64,000 bases of DNA from Tenacibaculum todarodis (GTDB taxonomy: Bacteria; Bacteroidota; Bacteroidia; Flavobacteriales; Flavobacteriaceae), in NCBI RefSeq assembly GCF_001889045.1, contig NZ_CP018155.1:1552001-1616000 (forward strand), written 5' to 3'. Within the stretch, counting starts at the first letter, position 1, and each line of letters opens with the position of its first letter. Of the stretch, positions 17,401-26,849 are shown in pieces. The notes below the pieces were generated by a model that ran no database searches, was not told where the DNA came from, and saw only the letters and a list, made by a program, of their open reading frames with translations. The position numbers and the translations under genes were made by a program.

Positions 17401-17752
17401 CTTTTCCGTCTGGAATTACAGGATTATGAAACTGTGTAATTTGAATATTTTTAGGGTTATCAGGATATTCATAATGTTTACGATCCCACGAGATTACTTC
17501 ATTAGAAAAAGTAGACTCTACAGCCTTTCCAAAATAAATAGCTTTTGTAATTGCTTCTTTATTTATAGATGGTAAAACACCCATTTGCCCAGTACAAACA
17601 GAACAAATATTCTGATTTGGTTTTTCTATTTCTTGATTTGCACAAGAACAGAATAACTTTGTTTTTGTATTTAATCGAACGTGTGTTTCTAAACCAATTA
17701 CTAACTCTAAATCGTGCTTTTCTATAAGCTCATTTAATTGTTCCAATTCCAT
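14420..17752 (-). CDS. Fused GatB amidotransferase subunit and aspartyl-tRNA synthetase
   Basis: 1110 residues. Residues 1 to about 475 are complete GatB: ELVIGLETHVRLNT, CxC...CxxC zinc cysteines (FCSCANQ, ICSVCTG) and a YqeY-like C-terminus. A hydrophilic linker (about 475-507, rich in QTAKSEQPKANSEHPKAEE) leads to a bacterial-type AspRS: OB-fold at about 530-610, class II motif 2 (RCFRDEDSRGDRQPEFTQ), GAD insert and motif 3 (GIAWGVDRLMMIL). The OB-fold reads SVRDHGELIF with His547 where discriminating AspRS have Leu; His is associated with enzymes that also charge tRNA-Asn. The fusion would join aspartylation to amidation. The linker is encoded by an intergenic-type repeat. Start shares one base with the gatA stop. 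Confidence 0.93.
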   Translation of the reverse strand: MELEQLNELIEKHDLELVIGLETHVRLNTKTKLFCSCANQEIEKPNQNICSVCTGQMGVLPSINKEAITKAIYFGKAVESTFSNEVISWDRKHYEYPDNPKNIQITQFHNPVIPDGKVSCYRNDGSQFTVELTQVHIEEDAAKLMHEKKVSLVDFNKAGVPLIEIVTEPCVRNIEDASIYAQYIQRIVQNLKISEANLEKGEFKSDVSVSLRKKNDTGLNPRTEIKNLNSFKFMVDALKEEIEKQLNYYIENNAFRPDQTTVLWDADLKQTKTMRKKEFEADYRFISEPDLPFVSIKNVVESIDVDVSSLPYAVESILIEGGVLPQDAKFFTADSLRSETFVAINNKVNDASFVAKTLTNNIKPEQYKDIQNIDDLSAIFSLLKEDKVTVVLAQNAITSLLKDSKFDYTAYFKTNTISGAQIEAAIQKVVSENEAIANDIKAGNQGKAGILVGKVIGIIGKGASGKVIREGIIRAVSNSPLDNSQEQTAKSEQPKANSEHPKAEEELPQIPIIIKEEYRTHKISQLSEASIKEEVTLSGWVASVRDHGELIFIDLRDSSNQVFQVRLSKETFPNLDELVKLKPESVIAVTGVVVQRNEDDYNVGLRTGKLELETASLEILNLSKTLPFEIKRAFKSNEQVRFQYKFLDHRNDEVRKAIVNRHKVIKLMRDILDEEEFLEIETPILTAGTDEGAREFIVPTRKQAGSFYTLPQAPQQFKQMLMVGGFEKYFQIARCFRDEDSRGDRQPEFTQLDIEMAYASMQQIIDLNTKMFNEIVRKIYGKKWILHPFEVITYKNAMDKYGCDRPDLRYGLQMQDITDIVKDTTFQVFSKPIEEGGIVKCIKVSAKEQGNKRMSKGQIENLTAIAQQNGLGGLAYIIVNENDLQSPIIKFLGEEIAANIIKVTNAQVGDIVFFSAADYATANKALDAVRQEMGRLLKLINPKELRPAWVVDFPMFEKTDEGRWTFTHNPFSMPAIYDLEKHMTGEGEEIGTIIAQQYDLILNGYEIGGGSVRAHKSEILEATYKNMGYDKEEMMKSVGTMYKAFQYGAPPHGGIAWGVDRLMMILEKKASIREVMAFPKTGSSEDLLFNAPSILSDKKVEEMNVKIIRK
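16235..16320. repeat. Intergenic-type repeat translated as the GatB-AspRS linker
   Basis: Units such as GCTTTTGGCTGTTCGC and GCTATTTGC resemble the trpE-trpG spacer at 7051-7110. Their minus-strand translation gives the linker between the two enzymes. Confidence 0.6.
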
Positions 17753-19152
17753 TATATCGTATCTTTTAAGAAGTTAGCAAACTTCAAAACGAGTTCGTCA
17801 TTATTTTTTGCAGCCGTAATTTGCAATCCAGTTTCTGTTCCTTGTGGCACTGTTAACGTTGGTAATTGTCCTAAACTAAACCCAACCGTATACGCATCAG
17901 ACAAATACATTGCTAATGGATCTTTTAAACTATCGCCAATTTTTGGTGGCGAATTTGGAGTAACAGGTGATAAAATAATATCAACTTCTTTAAAATCTTT
18001 TTCAAAATTTTCAGAAATCTGATCTCTTAAATTCAATCCTTTTAAATAGATTTCATCAGAAAAACCTTGCGATAACACTTGATTACCACCAACTATTCTA
18101 CGTTTTGTTTCTTCAGAAAAATTCTCAGATCGCGTAATTGAATACGTGTCTTTTAAATTAACTCCCTCTATTCTGTTTCCGTAATTTGTACCATCTAATC
18201 TAGAAAGATTTGATGCTGTTTCTGCCATTGCCAACGTGTAATACGTAGAAACTAAGGTGTCAGATTCAAAGAAATCTAACTCTTTAACTTCAATTCCTTT
18301 GGCTTTTATTTTTCCTATTGCTGATAAAAAATCTGCTTTTACTTTTGCATCAATTGCATCCGTTTCAATGAAATTTTTAAAATAACCAACGGTTTTAATT
18401 TCATCAGCATTTAAAATATTTTGTTCTGATATTGCTTTGGATTGATACGTAGTTTGGTCTTTAATATCCTTACCACTCATCACATTTAAAACAATTCTAA
18501 TATCTTCTATCGATTTTGCAATGGGTCCAACACAATCTGTAGATGAAGCATACGCCATTAATCCGAATCTAGAAATTCTACCGTAGGTTGGTTTTAATCC
18601 ATAAATTTTATTGTAACCTGCTGGTTGACGAACAGAACCTCCTGTATCTCCACCAATTGAAAAAACCGTAAAGTCTTTTGCTACATTTACAGCAGAACCT
18701 CCACTTGATCCTCCAGAAACTAAATCTGTATTAATTGCATTTTTAACAGCGCCGAAAATGGTGTTTTCTGATGAAGAACCATGCCCAAAACTATCACAAT
18801 TTTCTTTTACTAACGGGATTGCGCCTGTATCTAATAATTTTTGAATAGCTGTTGCCGTATATGGCGATTTGTATTTCTTCAACAAATCTGAACTTGCAGT
18901 TGTTAAAGTTCCTTGCACCATGTACACATCTTTAATTCCGAAAGGAATCCCCTCTAACAAACCAATTTCTTGTCCACCTGCAATTTTAACATCTACTTTT
19001 GCCGCTAAATCTAACGCCAAAGTATCTAAAAGTGAGTTAACAGTATTGTGTGTATTCGATTTTAATAAATCTAACCTTTCTTGCACTAATTTTGTACATG
19101 AAATTTCTTTGCTCACCAATTGTTGATGAATTTTATGTATTTGAGATTCCAT
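17752..19152 (-). CDS. gatA: Aspartyl/glutamyl-tRNA amidotransferase subunit A
   Basis: Amidase subunit of GatCAB; releases ammonia from glutamine or asparagine for transfer to Asp-tRNA(Asn) or Glu-tRNA(Gln) held by GatB. 466 residues. The amidase-signature Ser-cisSer-Lys triad is visible: Lys in GIPFGIKDV, Ser in SGGSSGGSA and nucleophile Ser in GGDTGGSVRQPAGY. Lies 2 bp after gatC and overlaps the gatB-aspS start by one base (TAATG), so stoichiometric expression is likely. Confidence 0.95.
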   Translation of the reverse strand: MESQIHKIHQQLVSKEISCTKLVQERLDLLKSNTHNTVNSLLDTLALDLAAKVDVKIAGGQEIGLLEGIPFGIKDVYMVQGTLTTASSDLLKKYKSPYTATAIQKLLDTGAIPLVKENCDSFGHGSSSENTIFGAVKNAINTDLVSGGSSGGSAVNVAKDFTVFSIGGDTGGSVRQPAGYNKIYGLKPTYGRISRFGLMAYASSTDCVGPIAKSIEDIRIVLNVMSGKDIKDQTTYQSKAISEQNILNADEIKTVGYFKNFIETDAIDAKVKADFLSAIGKIKAKGIEVKELDFFESDTLVSTYYTLAMAETASNLSRLDGTNYGNRIEGVNLKDTYSITRSENFSEETKRRIVGGNQVLSQGFSDEIYLKGLNLRDQISENFEKDFKEVDIILSPVTPNSPPKIGDSLKDPLAMYLSDAYTVGFSLGQLPTLTVPQGTETGLQITAAKNNDELVLKFANFLKDTI

Positions 19153-19154
19153 AA

Positions 19155-19424
19155 TTATTCTTCTATCACTTTAGCAACTACTAAGTATCCGTTCTTTTCT
19201 TTCGGGAAGTTTTCAATAATGATTTCTTTTTCCGCTTGCGGACTATCAATTACCACATCTTCTCTTAAATCATCTAAAGACACTGCGTTATTATGATTTG
19301 TATTAACGGCATTATTATTTGAAGTGTTTGCGCTTTTAATTGCGTCAAACAATTTACTTACAGCTTCAGATTCTTTAGCTCCTTTAATACTCGACAAAAT
19401 GTCGACAGTCATTATTTTACTCAT
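19155..19424 (-). CDS. gatC: Aspartyl/glutamyl-tRNA amidotransferase subunit C, with a divergent N-terminus
   Basis: About 89 residues. The C-terminal half is plain GatC (LREDVVIDSPQAEKEI, then NGYLVVAKVIEE), the strap that wraps GatA and GatB. The N-terminal half lacks the usual GatC helix (I..LA.LEL...E) and instead has TVDILSSIKGAKESEAVS and an Asn-rich stretch (NTSNNNAVNTNHNNA). I start at ATG 19424; the frame runs to 19463 but the extra residues (SFSRKRETK) come from a repeat arm. First structural gene after the Asn leader and terminator. Complex assembly may differ from the standard enzyme. Confidence 0.85.
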   Translation of the reverse strand: MSKIMTVDILSSIKGAKESEAVSKLFDAIKSANTSNNNAVNTNHNNAVSLDDLREDVVIDSPQAEKEIIIENFPKEKNGYLVVAKVIEE

Positions 19425-19437
19425 CTCTTTATTTTTA

Positions 19438-19462
19438 GTTTCCCTCTTTCGTGAGAATGACA
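19438..19462. repeat. Single arm of a GTCATTC-type hairpin repeat before gatC
   Basis: TTTCCCTCTTTCGTGAGAATGAC resembles one arm of the dispersed GTCATTC repeats. It lies between the attenuator and gatC and creates a spurious N-terminal extension. Confidence 0.5.
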
Positions 19463-19507
19463 ATTCTTTTGAAACCTCGCAGAAAATCGAGAAACATTTC
19501 TTTAATT

Positions 19508-19537
19508 AAAAAAGCCTTCCAAAATTTGGAAGGCTTT
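19508..19537 (-). terminator. Attenuator terminator of the gatCAB-aspS operon
   Basis: On the minus strand AAAGCCTTCC (19537-19528) pairs with GGAAGGCTTT (19520-19511) around a seven-base loop, then a U-run. It is internal to the gat leader: pyc is divergent, so no other gene ends here. A second GGAAGG (19562-19557) upstream can pair with the CCTTCC of the first arm. Confidence 0.88.
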
Positions 19538-19565
19538 ATATATTTCTAAACAACAACCTTCCGTC

Positions 19566-19613
19566 CTATAAATTAGGATTATTGAAATTACGATTGTTAT
19601 TATTGTTTGTCAT
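19566..19613 (-). CDS. Asparagine-rich leader peptide of the gatCAB-aspS operon
   Basis: Fifteen codons, MTNNNNNRNFNNPNL, ending at TAG 19568-19566; nine are Asn, five in a row. It follows a TATATTTG -7 box by about 18 bases and precedes an intrinsic terminator. The AAC AAT AAT codons can pair with GUUGUUGUU (19557-19549), which adjoins the GGAAGG antiterminator strand. Ribosomes stalled for Asn-tRNA would therefore break that pairing, let GGAAGG capture CCUUCC and prevent termination. The operon makes Asn-tRNA if its AspRS is non-discriminating, so the logic is self-consistent. I know of no description of it. Confidence 0.8.
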   Translation of the reverse strand: MTNNNNNRNFNNPNL

Positions 19614-19630
19614 TTTTGTTATATTACTGA

Positions 19631-19638
19631 CAAATATA
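19631..19638 (-). promoter_or_regulatory. gat operon promoter -7 box
   Basis: TATATTTG fits TAnnTTTG; the nearest upstream TTG is at a short 16-bp spacing, so the -33 element is weak or different. Confidence 0.65.
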
Positions 19639-19867
19639 TGTAGAAAATATGGTACAAAAACCTCTTTCTCTTATTTTTATAAAGCTATTGAAGTATTTGT
19701 AAAATATTGATATTTAATTACAGATATTGTAAAATAACGCGAAATATTACGTACACTTTCATTAAATAAATATTTTAACGACACTGGACACATGCTTTAA
19801 AATAATTAAAAGTGACACTAAAAAAACTAGATTGTTAATAAGCAACAGTATTCTAGTTAATTTTTTA

Positions 19868-19898
19868 TTGTTAATTAAAATTGCGTTTCCTATTTTTG
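19868..19898 (+). promoter_or_regulatory. pyc promoter
   Basis: TTG at 19868-19870, a 20-bp spacer and TATTTTTG at 19891-19898. A GCGAACATTCGC dyad follows in the 5' UTR. Confidence 0.8.
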
Positions 19899-19940
19899 TA
19901 GCGAACATTCGCTAACAGGATTCAAAACACACAACAACAA

Positions 19941-22900
19941 ATGAAAATCAAAAAAGTACTTGTCGCAAACAGAGGAGAAATCGCTATTAGAATTTTTAGA
20001 GCTTGTACAGAAATAAGCGTTAAAACTGTAGGAATTTACACCTTTGAGGACAGATATTCTCTACACAGATATAAAGCTGACGAATCTTACCAAATTGGAG
20101 AGAATAACGAACCCTTAAAGCCTTATTTAAACATTGATGAAATTATTAGAGTTGCTTTAGAAAGTGGCGCTGATGCGATACATCCTGGTTATGGATTTTT
20201 ATCTGAAAATGCAAATCTTGCTCAAAAATGTAAAGACAACGGTCTTATTTTTGTTGGACCAAAAGTGTCTGTTTTAAAATCTTTAGGTGATAAAATCACC
20301 GCAAAAGAAGTTGCTGTTGCTAACAATATTCCAATTATTAAAAGTAATGACAAACCTTTAAAAGATATTGAAACTGCTTTAAGCGAAGCTGATAAAATCG
20401 GCTACCCTATTATGCTAAAAGCCGCTTCTGGTGGTGGCGGAAGAGGAATGCGTGTTATTAGAAAAGCAGATGAATTAAAACGTGCTTTTAACGAAAGTAA
20501 GCGTGAAGCTTTAAATGCTTTTGGAGACGATACTGTTTTTCTTGAAAAGTTTGTTGAAAACCCAAAACATATTGAAATTCAGATTGTTGCCGACAATTAT
20601 GGAAATACAGTTCATCTTTTTGAACGTGACTGCTCTGTGCAACGTCGTTACCAAAAAGTAATTGAATTTGCACCTTCGTTTGATTTAGCACAAGAAACAA
20701 AAGATGCACTTTACACATACGCAATTAACATTTGTAAAGCTGTAAACTATAATAATATTGGTACTGTAGAATTTTTAGTTGATGATGATGGTTCTATATA
20801 TTTTATTGAAGTAAACCCACGAGTTCAGGTAGAACATACCGTTACCGAAGTAGTAACAAATATCGACTTAATTAAGACTCAATTATTTATTGCTGGCGGC
20901 TATAAATTGGCAGATCAGCAAATTAAAATACCAAATCAAGAAGCAGTAAAAGTAAATGGTTACGCTTTACAATGTAGAATTACTACGGAAGATCCTCAAA
21001 ATGATTTTAAACCAGATTATGGAGAAATTACAACCTACAGAAGTGCTTCAGGGTTTGGAATTCGTTTAGACGCAGGTAGCGTGTATCAAGGTGCAATTAT
21101 TTCACCTTTTTTCGATTCTATGTTGGTAAAAGTTACTGCAAATAGTAGAACTTTAGACGGTGCTTGCAGAAAAGTACGAAGAGCTTTAGCAGAATTCAGA
21201 ATTAGAGGTGTAAAAACAAATATGCCGTTTTTAGATAATATTCTAAAACACGAAACTTTTAGAAAAGGAGAAGTTACCGTAAACTTTATCAAACAAAATC
21301 CTGATTTATTCAATTTTAAAGCCCCAAGAAATAGAGCTACAAAATTAGTTACCTATTTAGGTGATGTTATTGTAAACGGAAATTCGGATGTAAAAAAATT
21401 AGATCCAACAAAAACGTTTGTAACACCTGTTGTTCCTAAATTTGATGCAAACGCAAGTTTCCCGAAGGGAACAAAAGATTTATTAACAGAATTAGGCCCA
21501 GATAAATTTTCTCAGTGGTTAAAAAATGAAAAGAAAGTTCATTTTACAGACACCACAATGCGTGATGCACATCAGAGTTTATTGGCAACCAGAATGCGAA
21601 CCTACGATATGCTAAAAGTTGCTGAAGGATATGCAAAAAACAATCCGAATATCTTTAGTATGGAAGTTTGGGGAGGCGCAACTTTTGATGTTTGTATGCG
21701 TTTTTTACAGGAAAATCCGTGGGAACGATTGCAATTATTACGTAAATCGATGCCAAACGTATTGCTTCAAATGCTAATTAGAGGTTCAAACGGAGTTGGT
21801 TACACCGCATATTCAGACAATTTAATTGAAAGTTTTGTGCAACAATCTTGGGAAAACGGAGTGGATATTTTTAGAATTTTCGATTCGTTAAACTGGATGA
21901 AATCAATTGCACCTTGTATAGAGCACGTTAGAAATAAAACGGACGGTTTAGCCGAAGGATCAATCTGCTATACAAACGATATATTAGACCCTAAAAACAA
22001 AAAATACAATCTTAAATACTTCACAACTTTAGCAAAAGATATCGAAAATGCAGGTGCGCATATTCTTGCCATAAAAGACATGGCTGGTTTATTAAAACCA
22101 TATGCAGCATTCGAATTGGTTTCAGCATTAAAACAAGAGGTAAATATTCCTATTCATTTACATACTCACGACACTTCATCTATTCAATCAGCAACCTATT
22201 TAAAAGCTATTGAAGCAGGTGTAGACGTTGTTGATGTTGCATTGGGTGGTTTATCTGGATTAACATCTCAACCTAACTTTAATTCGGTTGCCGAAATGAT
22301 GAAATTCAACGAAAGAGAAAGTGATTTAAATATCGATTCTTTAAATGAATATTCTAATTATTGGGAAACTGTGAGAGAATATTATTATCCGTTTGAATCT
22401 GGTTTAAAAGCGGGTTCTGGTGAAGTTTTTAAACACGAAATTCCTGGTGGTCAATATTCAAATTTAAAACCACAAGCGCAAGCATTAGGCTTGGAAGATA
22501 GATTCCACGAAATAACTAAAATGTATGGCGATGTAAACCTACTTTTTGGAGATATTGTAAAAGTAACTCCAAGTTCTAAAGTTGTTGGAGACATGGCGCA
22601 ATATTTAGTGAGTAATAATCTAACAGTACAAGATGTTTTAGAACGCGGTGACACTATTTCATTTCCACAATCTGTAGTGAGCTTTTTTAAAGGAGATTTA
22701 GGGCAACCCGTTGGTGGATTCCCAAAAGACCTTCAGAAGTTGATTTTAAAAGATGAAGCACCTTACACAGATAGACCAAACGCTCATATTGAACCTTTAG
22801 ACATTGATGCTGAATATGCCGATTTCAAAAAAATATTTGAAAACGATTTAAGTAGGAAAATTGATTTTACGGATTTCTTATCGTATAAACTATATCCAAA

Positions 22901-23393
22901 AGTTTTTACAGATGCCTACAACAAGCATTTAAAATACGACAGTTTAATAAATTTACCTACCAAAAATTTCTTCTACGGAATGGAACGTGGCGAGGAAATT
23001 ATAGTAGAATTAGACAAAGGAAAAACGCTGCTAATCACTTTAGATTCTATTGGAAGAGCCAATGAAGACGGAATAGTAAAAGTTTATTTTAAAGTAAATG
23101 GTCAAGTTAGAACAGTTCAAATAAAAGACGAATCTATAAAAATTAACAAAGTAGAACACGTAAAAGCTGAAAAAGCCAACGAGAAAGAAATTGGTGCGCC
23201 TTTACAAGGAATGTTATCTACTATTTTGGTTAAAAAAGGTGAAAAAGTAAGTAAAAACCAACCTTTATTTATTATTGAAGCCATGAAAATGGAAACCACC
23301 ATTACCGCAACAGAAGACGCAACCATAAAACAGTTAGTTTTAAAAGCTGGAGTTATGGTAAACTCAGAAGATTTAGTGATTAAATTAGCATAA
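19941..23393 (+). CDS. pyc: Pyruvate carboxylase
   Basis: ATP- and biotin-dependent carboxylation of pyruvate to oxaloacetate, the anaplerotic feed of the TCA cycle. 1150 residues, full-length single-chain enzyme: biotin carboxylase at about 1-450 (GGGGRGMR ATP loop, EVNPRVQVEHTVTE), carboxyltransferase TIM-barrel from about 535 (FTDTTMRDAHQSLLATRMR; metal site LHTHDT), allosteric/PC domain, and C-terminal biotinyl domain with acceptor Lys1116 in EAMKMET. Stand-alone gene with its own promoter and terminator. Bacteroidota more often use a multi-subunit or other anaplerotic enzyme, but this form is common in flavobacteria. Confidence 0.96.
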   Translation: MKIKKVLVANRGEIAIRIFRACTEISVKTVGIYTFEDRYSLHRYKADESYQIGENNEPLKPYLNIDEIIRVALESGADAIHPGYGFLSENANLAQKCKDNGLIFVGPKVSVLKSLGDKITAKEVAVANNIPIIKSNDKPLKDIETALSEADKIGYPIMLKAASGGGGRGMRVIRKADELKRAFNESKREALNAFGDDTVFLEKFVENPKHIEIQIVADNYGNTVHLFERDCSVQRRYQKVIEFAPSFDLAQETKDALYTYAINICKAVNYNNIGTVEFLVDDDGSIYFIEVNPRVQVEHTVTEVVTNIDLIKTQLFIAGGYKLADQQIKIPNQEAVKVNGYALQCRITTEDPQNDFKPDYGEITTYRSASGFGIRLDAGSVYQGAIISPFFDSMLVKVTANSRTLDGACRKVRRALAEFRIRGVKTNMPFLDNILKHETFRKGEVTVNFIKQNPDLFNFKAPRNRATKLVTYLGDVIVNGNSDVKKLDPTKTFVTPVVPKFDANASFPKGTKDLLTELGPDKFSQWLKNEKKVHFTDTTMRDAHQSLLATRMRTYDMLKVAEGYAKNNPNIFSMEVWGGATFDVCMRFLQENPWERLQLLRKSMPNVLLQMLIRGSNGVGYTAYSDNLIESFVQQSWENGVDIFRIFDSLNWMKSIAPCIEHVRNKTDGLAEGSICYTNDILDPKNKKYNLKYFTTLAKDIENAGAHILAIKDMAGLLKPYAAFELVSALKQEVNIPIHLHTHDTSSIQSATYLKAIEAGVDVVDVALGGLSGLTSQPNFNSVAEMMKFNERESDLNIDSLNEYSNYWETVREYYYPFESGLKAGSGEVFKHEIPGGQYSNLKPQAQALGLEDRFHEITKMYGDVNLLFGDIVKVTPSSKVVGDMAQYLVSNNLTVQDVLERGDTISFPQSVVSFFKGDLGQPVGGFPKDLQKLILKDEAPYTDRPNAHIEPLDIDAEYADFKKIFENDLSRKIDFTDFLSYKLYPKVFTDAYNKHLKYDSLINLPTKNFFYGMERGEEIIVELDKGKTLLITLDSIGRANEDGIVKVYFKVNGQVRTVQIKDESIKINKVEHVKAEKANEKEIGAPLQGMLSTILVKKGEKVSKNQPLFIIEAMKMETTITATEDATIKQLVLKAGVMVNSEDLVIKLA

Positions 23394-23414
23394 AACACAG
23401 TTTACACCAAACTT

Positions 23415-23441
23415 AAAACCTCGCTTCTGCGAGGTTTTTTT
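23415..23441 (+). terminator. pyc terminator
   Basis: AAAACCTCGC / GCGAGGTTTT with loop TTCT and a U-run. Confidence 0.85.
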
Positions 23442-23592
23442 GTTTCTTCAATTATGCATCAAAACAAAAATACATCAGAATTAAATTTAAAGTCAATTTT
23501 CAGCGATTTAAGCCACTTTCTTCCTTCTTAACAAATGTTGATAATTATCAACTTCACTCCATTAAAAGCTTTCATTTAACATCAAAATTTCG

Positions 23593-23600
23593 TAAATTTG
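23593..23600 (+). promoter_or_regulatory. gyrB promoter -7 box
   Basis: TAAATTTG fits TAnnTTTG; transcription should start near 23606, just before a hairpin. Confidence 0.6.
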
Positions 23601-23612
23601 ATACAATTCAAG

Positions 23613-23637
23613 TCGTCTTATTTAAAGACGATTTTTT
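23613..23637 (+). promoter_or_regulatory. 5'-terminal hairpin with U-run in the gyrB leader
   Basis: TCGTCTT / AAGACGA with a five-base loop, then TTTTTTA, lies downstream of the gyrB -7 box and 31 bp before its ATG. It could be an attenuator, an mRNA 5' stabiliser or a backup terminator for pyc. Confidence 0.55.
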
Positions 23638-23647
23638 ATGATATTAA

Positions 23648-25606
<1,959 letters not shown>

Positions 25607-25623
25607 ATATTAGCAACAACCTT

Positions 25624-25658
25624 AAAAAGCCCAATTAATTTAAATTGGGCTTTTTTTT
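25624..25658 (+). terminator. gyrB terminator
   Basis: AAAAAGCCCAATT... / ...AATTGGGCTTTTT with U8. Confidence 0.88.
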
Positions 25659-25707
25659 ATGCACTAAATTTCAGTTTCATATATTTACTTTTTAAAATCA
25701 AATCAAC

Positions 25708-26724
25708 ATGAAAAAAATACTTTTACTACTTTTATTTTCAGCCTCAACAATTAATATGTACTCTCAAGATGGTGCAGAAGGAATTCTTTTTGCGGCTTCA
25801 GAAGATACAAACCGTTTAGCAGAAGGATACGTAAACCCTGTTATGAACGGACTAATTTTAAGCATGAATAATGGTTGGTATCATACAGCAAAAGTTCATA
25901 AAAAATTTGGATTCGACATTACAATTGGAGTTAGCGGATCTATAGTTCCTTCAAAAGACGAAATGTTTTCATTAACAAACTTAAATTCAATCAATCAACC
26001 ATCAGGAAATTTAACTTCAGCTACAATTGCTGGCTCAGAAAATGACGGAAGCACCGCTACAGTTACGTTTCAAGAAAACGGAATTACATTTACCGGGACT
26101 TTTGATATGCCTGGCGGAATAAAAGAAGATTTACCAATTAACGCTGTTCCTGCTCCGGCAATACAAGCAAGTTTAGGACTTCCATTTCAATCTGATATTA
26201 TGGTGCGCTATGTTCCTAAAGTTGGAGATGATGACGTAAAGGGAAGTTTATTTGGTGTTGGACTGAAAAAAGAAATAACAGACTGGTTTGGACCATTAGG
26301 AAAAACACCACTGCACATTTCTTTATTAGCAGCTTATTCTACCATGAATGTTGACTATAATATTACAGACGAAGATCCTTCTGATGATATTGAAATTGAA
26401 AACGGTAAAGTAGATTTTGATTTAAATTCTTATACAATTCAAGCTATTGCTTCTTTAAATTTTCCTGTCATTAATGTTTATGGAGGTGTGGGTTATAATG
26501 GCGGTTCTTCTTCTTTTGTAATGTCTGGAAAATATACTGTTTCTTATAACGCTTCTTTAAATCAAAGAACACTAAACGATCCATTAAATTTAGACTTCAA
26601 CTCAAGCGGAATGAATGCAACACTTGGAACACGAATAAGTTTAGGGTTTTTCAAAATATTTGGAAGTTATACCTTTCAAGAATATAACTCAGTAAATGCA
26701 GGTATTGCATTTAGTTTTAGATAA
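25708..26724 (+). CDS. DUF6588-family outer-membrane beta-barrel-like protein
   Basis: 338 residues. A signal peptide (KKILLLLLFSASTINMYSQ, cleavage after about residue 19) is followed by a DUF6588 pattern: AAEGYVNPV-like AEGYVNPVMNG, GWYHTAKVHKKFGFDIT, then alternating beta-strands ending in the aromatic YTFQEYNSVNAGIAFSFR, typical of an outer-membrane barrel C-terminus. Function unknown; possibly a small porin or structural barrel. Single gene between gyrB and mdh terminators. Confidence 0.8.
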   Translation: MKKILLLLLFSASTINMYSQDGAEGILFAASEDTNRLAEGYVNPVMNGLILSMNNGWYHTAKVHKKFGFDITIGVSGSIVPSKDEMFSLTNLNSINQPSGNLTSATIAGSENDGSTATVTFQENGITFTGTFDMPGGIKEDLPINAVPAPAIQASLGLPFQSDIMVRYVPKVGDDDVKGSLFGVGLKKEITDWFGPLGKTPLHISLLAAYSTMNVDYNITDEDPSDDIEIENGKVDFDLNSYTIQAIASLNFPVINVYGGVGYNGGSSSFVMSGKYTVSYNASLNQRTLNDPLNLDFNSSGMNATLGTRISLGFFKIFGSYTFQEYNSVNAGIAFSFR

Positions 26725-26751
26725 AAATAAAATCACATTATTTTATATGGA

Positions 26752-26778
26752 CTCCATTGAAATTTCAATGGAGTTTTA
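26752..26778 (+). terminator. Terminator after the DUF6588 gene
   Basis: CTCCATTGAAATTTCAATGGAG is a perfect 22-bp dyad followed by TTTT. Confidence 0.8.
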
Positions 26779-26802
26779 CTTTTTTATAACTAGCTAAATA
26801 AC

Positions 26803-26810
26803 TACTTTTG
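26803..26810 (+). promoter_or_regulatory. mdh promoter -7 box
   Basis: TACTTTTG fits TAnnTTTG, 40 bp before the mdh ATG. Confidence 0.6.
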
Positions 26811-26849
26811 TGTAACTTAAATTAATAACACAATTAAATAAAATATAAA

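Larger units (their letters stand above)
19464..19940. other. 477-bp divergent intergenic region between gatC and pyc
   Basis: Contains, from left to right, the gat attenuator, the Asn leader peptide, the gat promoter, about 230 bp of AT-rich sequence in which I see no ORF or strong hairpin, and the pyc promoter. Confidence 0.8.

Noticed and set aside
14420..17752. The GatB-AspRS frame as an assembly or frameshift artefact
   Set aside because: Both halves are complete and in one frame with a continuous, repeat-derived linker and no stop or length anomaly; a single-base error would have to remove a stop exactly.
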